DNA from: Candidatus Uhrbacteria bacterium
GTDB taxonomy: Bacteria > Patescibacteriota > Patescibacteriia > 2-12-FULL-60-25
NCBI GenBank assembly: GCA_020850575.1
Contig: JADZEJ010000001.1
Span: 124,001-188,000, forward strand
Direction of reading: 5' to 3'
Length of the DNA stretch: 64,000 bases
In this document: piece by piece, positions 60,649-64,000 of the stretch
Layout of the letters: the number at the start of each line of letters is the position of its first letter
Numbering within the stretch: position 1 is the first letter of the stretch
Made by a program: the position numbers and the translations under genes
The notes under the pieces: generated by a model
Told to the model about the DNA's origin: nothing
Seen by the model: only the letters and a program-made list of their open reading frames with translations
The model's database searches: none

Positions 60649-61941
60649 TTATCGAAGTTTTACGATGTTCTTGGTTTTTTTCTTCTTGGGGATAACTTTT
60701 ACTGTGTTTGTGGATATGTTTTCCTGTTTTTTGTGTCGAGTTAAGCCAAGTAGGATCAAAAGTGCTGCAATAATGATTAGAGCTAAGAGATACATTATGA
60801 GACTTGTATCGAATTGATTGGTTTGAATTTGAGGAGTTATGACGTGTTGTTTTATGACCTCAAAGGTCGTTGTTGCTGCCGTGCGATTTCCCGCATAATC
60901 GATAGCTTCAACTTTCGCTTCATACTTCATCGGATTGAGATTTGAAATGTCATAAAACGAAAGTGCGGTTGTCGTTACTGCAATCCCATTTAGCGACACT
61001 TCGTATTTCGAAATACCGGAAGTTTTATCAAGTGCTCCAAAACGAAGTTTATTAGGAATAGACGATGGTATCAGATCTTGATCGGATTGGATGGCTACAG
61101 ATGTCGGAGCGGTTTGATCAATTTGGATGCGGAGATGTTCTCGTTTGATGCTTCCGTCTGCAAAAGCAAGAGTTAGGTGCGCATAATATACTCCATCGCC
61201 TGGTAAAGTGATATGCGTGCTAGTGGTAGGAATAACTACTAATTCAGAAGCACCCTCCGGGGTTTCATCGAAACCGAAATAGGCTTTGTTAAGCTTTTTT
61301 CCTTTAATTTCCCACGTTACATCAACCTCACGATTGGAATACCACAAATCAGGATTTGGATGCGTTGGACTTAAAAAACGAATTGCCGCTTCACCTTCGG
61401 GAACAATTGATGGTAGCGGACGCGGTTGCTCAGGCTCATTTTTTGCCTCAACTACCTCTATATTTAAACGTCCAATGCTTCCAATTTGTTCTTCACCAGC
61501 TGAGAGCATTTTTGAATTTGTCGTCAATTGAACAAAACCGCTTCCCACTTTTTTTGCACGAAAGGTTAGTACAGCTAATGCAGAGTTTCCATTCGCCCTT
61601 GAACTGAGTGTAAAGGCACCAAAACTAAAAATTCCTTTTGCTTGATCTACGTAGGTGCCAGGTGAAACATTTTGAAAAACCCCTGCTGGCTTTGATGCCT
61701 TGTAGTCAAAAATTTCATTGGTGAATGAACCGTTCAACCGTACGGTATCGACATCTTTTGCACCGGATGTATTAAAAACTACGTTGAACGTTTGACCGAC
61801 GGTGACTTTTTTTGGACCAGTTGGAAAGACGTTTGCAGCTGCAAATACGCAAGGAATCCATCCCCCATTTGTCCACAGGATAAATGAAGTCACAAGATAT
61901 CCACAAACATATTTCGCTATGTTAAGCTTTTTTGTTTTCAT
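60649..61941 (-). CDS. Membrane-anchored cohesin-domain-like surface protein
   Basis: The ATG at 61941 (MKTKKLNIAKYVCGYLV) is used; a further in-frame ATG at 61968 overlaps the previous gene. A signal peptide is followed by a cohesin-like domain (about residues 35-165). It is recognised by KKVTVGQTFNVVFNTSG, later FSFGAFTLSSRANGNSALAV and LTFRAKKVGSGFVQLTTNS, the pattern of VGDTFTVxVN and GxGxLxxITFKVK in cohesins. Two beta or Ig-like domains follow, one with ISKYEVSLNGIAVTTT. A C-terminal membrane helix (LIMYLLALIIIAALLILLGL) and basic tail anchor it. It lies right behind a dockerin-like gene. Confidence 0.75.
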   Translation of the reverse strand: MKTKKLNIAKYVCGYLVTSFILWTNGGWIPCVFAAANVFPTGPKKVTVGQTFNVVFNTSGAKDVDTVRLNGSFTNEIFDYKASKPAGVFQNVSPGTYVDQAKGIFSFGAFTLSSRANGNSALAVLTFRAKKVGSGFVQLTTNSKMLSAGEEQIGSIGRLNIEVVEAKNEPEQPRPLPSIVPEGEAAIRFLSPTHPNPDLWYSNREVDVTWEIKGKKLNKAYFGFDETPEGASELVVIPTTSTHITLPGDGVYYAHLTLAFADGSIKREHLRIQIDQTAPTSVAIQSDQDLIPSSIPNKLRFGALDKTSGISKYEVSLNGIAVTTTALSFYDISNLNPMKYEAKVEAIDYAGNRTAATTTFEVIKQHVITPQIQTNQFDTSLIMYLLALIIIAALLILLGLTRHKKQENISTNTVKVIPKKKKTKNIVKLR

Positions 61942-61949
61942 ATATGCGT

Positions 61950-62705
61950 TTAATATGATTGACCCCAATGGGCAACTAAGAGTGATAAATCGACGTCATC
62001 AATTCTGCCATCTTCATTAAAATCTGCATCAACAGAATAGATTTTCCATGCACGGGTGAGTAATGAAATATCAATATCTTCCACAAACCGATTGTCATCC
62101 GCATCTCCGATCAAGCGACGTTTTGGATATCCAATGACTATATTAGATCTATCTGATCCACGTACTTGCTGCACTCTCACCTCATTCATGCCAAGAAATA
62201 ATGGTAATACTTTTTCCCACAGAACAGGTTCGATGAGAGTTACTCCATCCGCTGACCCGTTCACCCAAATTTGATCAGTTTGAGTTGTGCGCGTGCCGTG
62301 TACCACCCCTTTGTTCTTAAAAGTCCAAGCTCGATATTCAACCGTTGGAAGTGGTACTGTTGAAGTTGAATTATTTGGTTCTGCTGTCGTGGTTGTTCCT
62401 GAACCTCCTCCCCCTCCACCCCCACCACCTGAAGAAGGAATTATTACCGGGGGGATACTAGGTGCTGCTTGAGGCGAAGGGACTCCATGCGCCACTCCGA
62501 AATTATTACTCAAAACATTGCCAACGATTGACTCAACTCCACCGATAATTTGAAAATTGTTTGATTGTTGTTTGACCGTTGTAGAAATAAAACTACTGTT
62601 AAAATTCTGAAAATTCGCACTCGTTTGATCTACAGCAACAACCGGGACTGCTCTCAGTACTAAAAGTAATGCACAGATTCCGATATTTACTTTTCGATCA
62701 CTCAT
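61950..62705 (-). CDS. Secreted protein with C-terminal dockerin-like module
   Basis: This 251-residue product has a signal peptide (VNIGICALLLVLRAVPVVA), a Ser/Asn-rich part, a run of nine Gly residues, a Ser/Thr/Pro linker and an Ig-like domain (YRAWTFKNKGVVHGT...LGMNEVRVQQV). Its C-terminus carries two Ca-binding loops typical of a type I dockerin: GDADDNRFVEDIDISLL and DADFNEDGRIDDVDLSLL, each fitting DxDxNxxxxxxD. Dockerins bind cohesins in a Ca-dependent way. The gene ends eight bases before a cohesin-like gene transcribed in the same direction, so the two may be partners on the cell surface. Confidence 0.82.
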   Translation of the reverse strand: MSDRKVNIGICALLLVLRAVPVVAVDQTSANFQNFNSSFISTTVKQQSNNFQIIGGVESIVGNVLSNNFGVAHGVPSPQAAPSIPPVIIPSSGGGGGGGGGSGTTTTAEPNNSTSTVPLPTVEYRAWTFKNKGVVHGTRTTQTDQIWVNGSADGVTLIEPVLWEKVLPLFLGMNEVRVQQVRGSDRSNIVIGYPKRRLIGDADDNRFVEDIDISLLTRAWKIYSVDADFNEDGRIDDVDLSLLVAHWGQSY

Positions 62706-62716
62706 ACCAAGAGTAT

Positions 62717-62749
62717 AACAAAACTCCCGAGTGTGTCGGGAGTTTTGTT
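62717..62749 (-). terminator. Bidirectional terminator between 62705 and 62751
   Basis: AACAAAACTCCCGA, loop GTGTG, TCGGGAGTTTTGTT: a 14-pair stem with T-rich arms. It would end the gene at 62751-64000. Confidence 0.85.
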
Positions 62750-62750
62750 A

Positions 62751-64000
62751 TTAAGGAGTCGTTTCTGTTGATGTTGCTTCTGAAGGAGTTGATGTCGTAT
62801 CTGTTGGTACTTCTTCCGGAGAAGTTGATGTCGTTTGTATTGTCGGAGTATCCGTAATCTCATTTGGAGATTCATTTGGTTGGTTAGAAGGAGTTGATGA
62901 TACAGACTCTGCTTGAACGTCTGACGGTGGAGGTGTCGTACTTGGATCAGGCCCAACTTGTTGCTGAGCTTGAATAACTGGTTGAACTTCTTGTGAACTT
63001 GATCCATCGTCAACAATTAATTGAATGGTGGATGTCGTTCCGTCACTCACCGTAAGTGTGCTTCCTTGACCAGCTCCTAATGCATGCCAATTAAAATCAA
63101 GATCTGCATTGCGCTCCATATCAATTTTAATGTTAAATCCCTTATTATTTTCATCAATCACGGTATATTTGAAATTTTGAGATAATGCCATTTCACCTCG
63201 AGGTGTCACTACAACAATAGGTTGGACAAGATATGGCTGAGCAAAATGTACTTGAACAATTGTCTGATGCGCCTTGATTCGTGCCTGACCAACAGTATCA
63301 CCTGAAGCGATGACTTGAGCCTGTATGACAATATTTCCTTCAAATGTTGTTGTAGCTGCCGGCTGTAGTTTTTTCAAATCAACACTCTGTTGTAAGAGAG
63401 AAATAGTTGAAGAAACTGATTGAATCATGTTTTGTTGTTCCTGAAGTGCGTTGACGAGATACGGAGCAAATCCTGTATAATTAACAGCTAATTTACCATT
63501 TGAACCAGTCTTTACTAAGCCAGGTATAATCGCTTGCACCTCTTGAGCAATAAAACCTGAATGCTTTTCATCGATATCATCCTCTTTGTTCCAGTTAAAT
63601 AGGACTCCTCTCAGTGCCATCAATTTTTCAAGTGAACCTTCGATTTTTAATACGTTTTTTTTCAAACTCTGATCAGATGAACAGACCAGCGCAGAGTTTG
63701 TTGGGTCGATGTCACAAGAGCCATCAGTGTTGGTAAAACGAGCAATTGAACCGGAAGTCGCCGCTGAATACACATGTAATGGAACTGCTGGAGTAGAAGT
63801 CCCTATTCCAAGGAAACCATCACCAGTTAAACGCATCATTTCTGAACTACCTTGCGTTTTAAACTGAAAACTCCCATGTACACCTGTTCCGCTACTAGAA
63901 CCTGCAGTCAATATAATACTTCCCCCGTTATCATTTGTACCAGCTCCATCGGAAGCAATTAACATCATATCTCCACCTGCTCCATCTGTGGCTGATCCGG
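62751..64000 (-). CDS. Secreted protein with S74 endosialidase-type chaperone domain, 5' end outside window
   Basis: The frame is open through the right edge, so the N-terminus is missing; 416 residues are visible. Beta-helix-like repeats (LTAGSSSGTGVHGSFQFKTQ, FLGIGTSTPAVPLHVYSA) precede an intramolecular chaperone domain of the peptidase S74 type: SSDQSLKKNVLKIEGSLEKL, FNWNKEDD, HSGFIAQEVQAIIPGLV and LAVNYTGFAPYLVNALQE. The Ser that would cleave (in SDQSLKKN) is present. In phage spikes this domain folds a trimer and then releases itself. A beta domain like that of the 971-residue protein and a Thr/Pro/Ser tail follow. The remaining tail after the chaperone is unusual, because S74 domains are commonly C-terminal. 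Confidence 0.82.
   Translation of the reverse strand, partial: GSATDGAGGDMMLIASDGAGTNDNGGSIILTAGSSSGTGVHGSFQFKTQGSSEMMRLTGDGFLGIGTSTPAVPLHVYSAATSGSIARFTNTDGSCDIDPTNSALVCSSDQSLKKNVLKIEGSLEKLMALRGVLFNWNKEDDIDEKHSGFIAQEVQAIIPGLVKTGSNGKLAVNYTGFAPYLVNALQEQQNMIQSVSSTISLLQQSVDLKKLQPAATTTFEGNIVIQAQVIASGDTVGQARIKAHQTIVQVHFAQPYLVQPIVVVTPRGEMALSQNFKYTVIDENNKGFNIKIDMERNADLDFNWHALGAGQGSTLTVSDGTTSTIQLIVDDGSSSQEVQPVIQAQQQVGPDPSTTPPPSDVQAESVSSTPSNQPNESPNEITDTPTIQTTSTSPEEVPTDTTSTPSEATSTETTP

Noticed and set aside
62751-64000. Prophage tail-fibre gene because of the S74 domain
   Set aside because: No phage structural, lysis or integrase genes are nearby; the neighbours are signal-peptide surface proteins.

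Overview
The window looks like a chromosomal segment of a Candidate Phyla Radiation (Patescibacteria) bacterium, most likely of the Parcubacteria group. This is inferred from gene content: compact housekeeping genes, several short orphan proteins, long secreted proteins sharing an N-terminal surface domain seen widely in that group, a PilT ATPase, two-polypeptide transketolase, and short forms of ProRS, IF-2 and MutY. UGA is used as a stop codon throughout, so the code is standard. Base composition is moderately AT-rich, with a few GC-rich islands and one extremely AT-rich gap.

Region 1-5.9 kb is a leftward redox and tRNA-modification operon (trxA, trxB, tsaD, tsaE, then a kinase-fold protein). 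It is interrupted by a duplication of tsaE plus the 3' end of tsaD. The two copies flank about 1.6 kb of foreign-looking DNA holding two small genes, a tRNA-like sequence and a dead glycosyltransferase. Region 6-15.8 kb holds infB, truB, rny, ymdB, an HU protein, pilT and several orphans. Region 15.8-24.9 kb is mostly leftward: proS behind a T-box-type leader, tRNA-Lys, a FemAB-like enzyme, ruvA, a membrane Ser/Thr kinase and ileS; tRNA-Arg lies on the plus strand.

Region 25-40 kb is a rightward carbon-metabolism block: rpiB, rpe, two secreted proteins, split transketolase, two PfkB-type sugar kinases, class II aldolase, a BASS-type transporter and a 2-hydroxyacid dehydrogenase. With no oxidative branch visible, this would interconvert pentose, triose and hexose phosphates. 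Region 40.2-48.4 kb is a type I restriction-modification operon, hsdM-hsdS-rloC-like-hsdR. It carries a predicted anticodon nuclease with a CxxC zinc-hook motif, and hsdM is frameshifted at a seven-base G/C tract inside its catalytic NPPF motif. Region 48.6-56 kb holds tRNA-Ala, a TrmB-type regulator, a CCA-adding-type enzyme, a Nudix hydrolase, MutY, an RRM protein, a 37-residue lysine-rich protein behind an AT-rich gap, and an endonuclease Q-like protein.

Region 56-64 kb is a leftward envelope cluster: a LytR_C-type membrane protein, a 971-residue repeat protein, adjacent cohesin-like and dockerin-like proteins, and a protein with an S74 intramolecular-chaperone domain that runs off the window.

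Many housekeeping genes have a clear -10 box only 6-9 bases before the ATG, implying leaderless or near-leaderless mRNAs. Most orphan genes instead have a strong GGAGG site, so two initiation modes seem to coexist. All functional calls rest on motifs read by eye; no searches were run.
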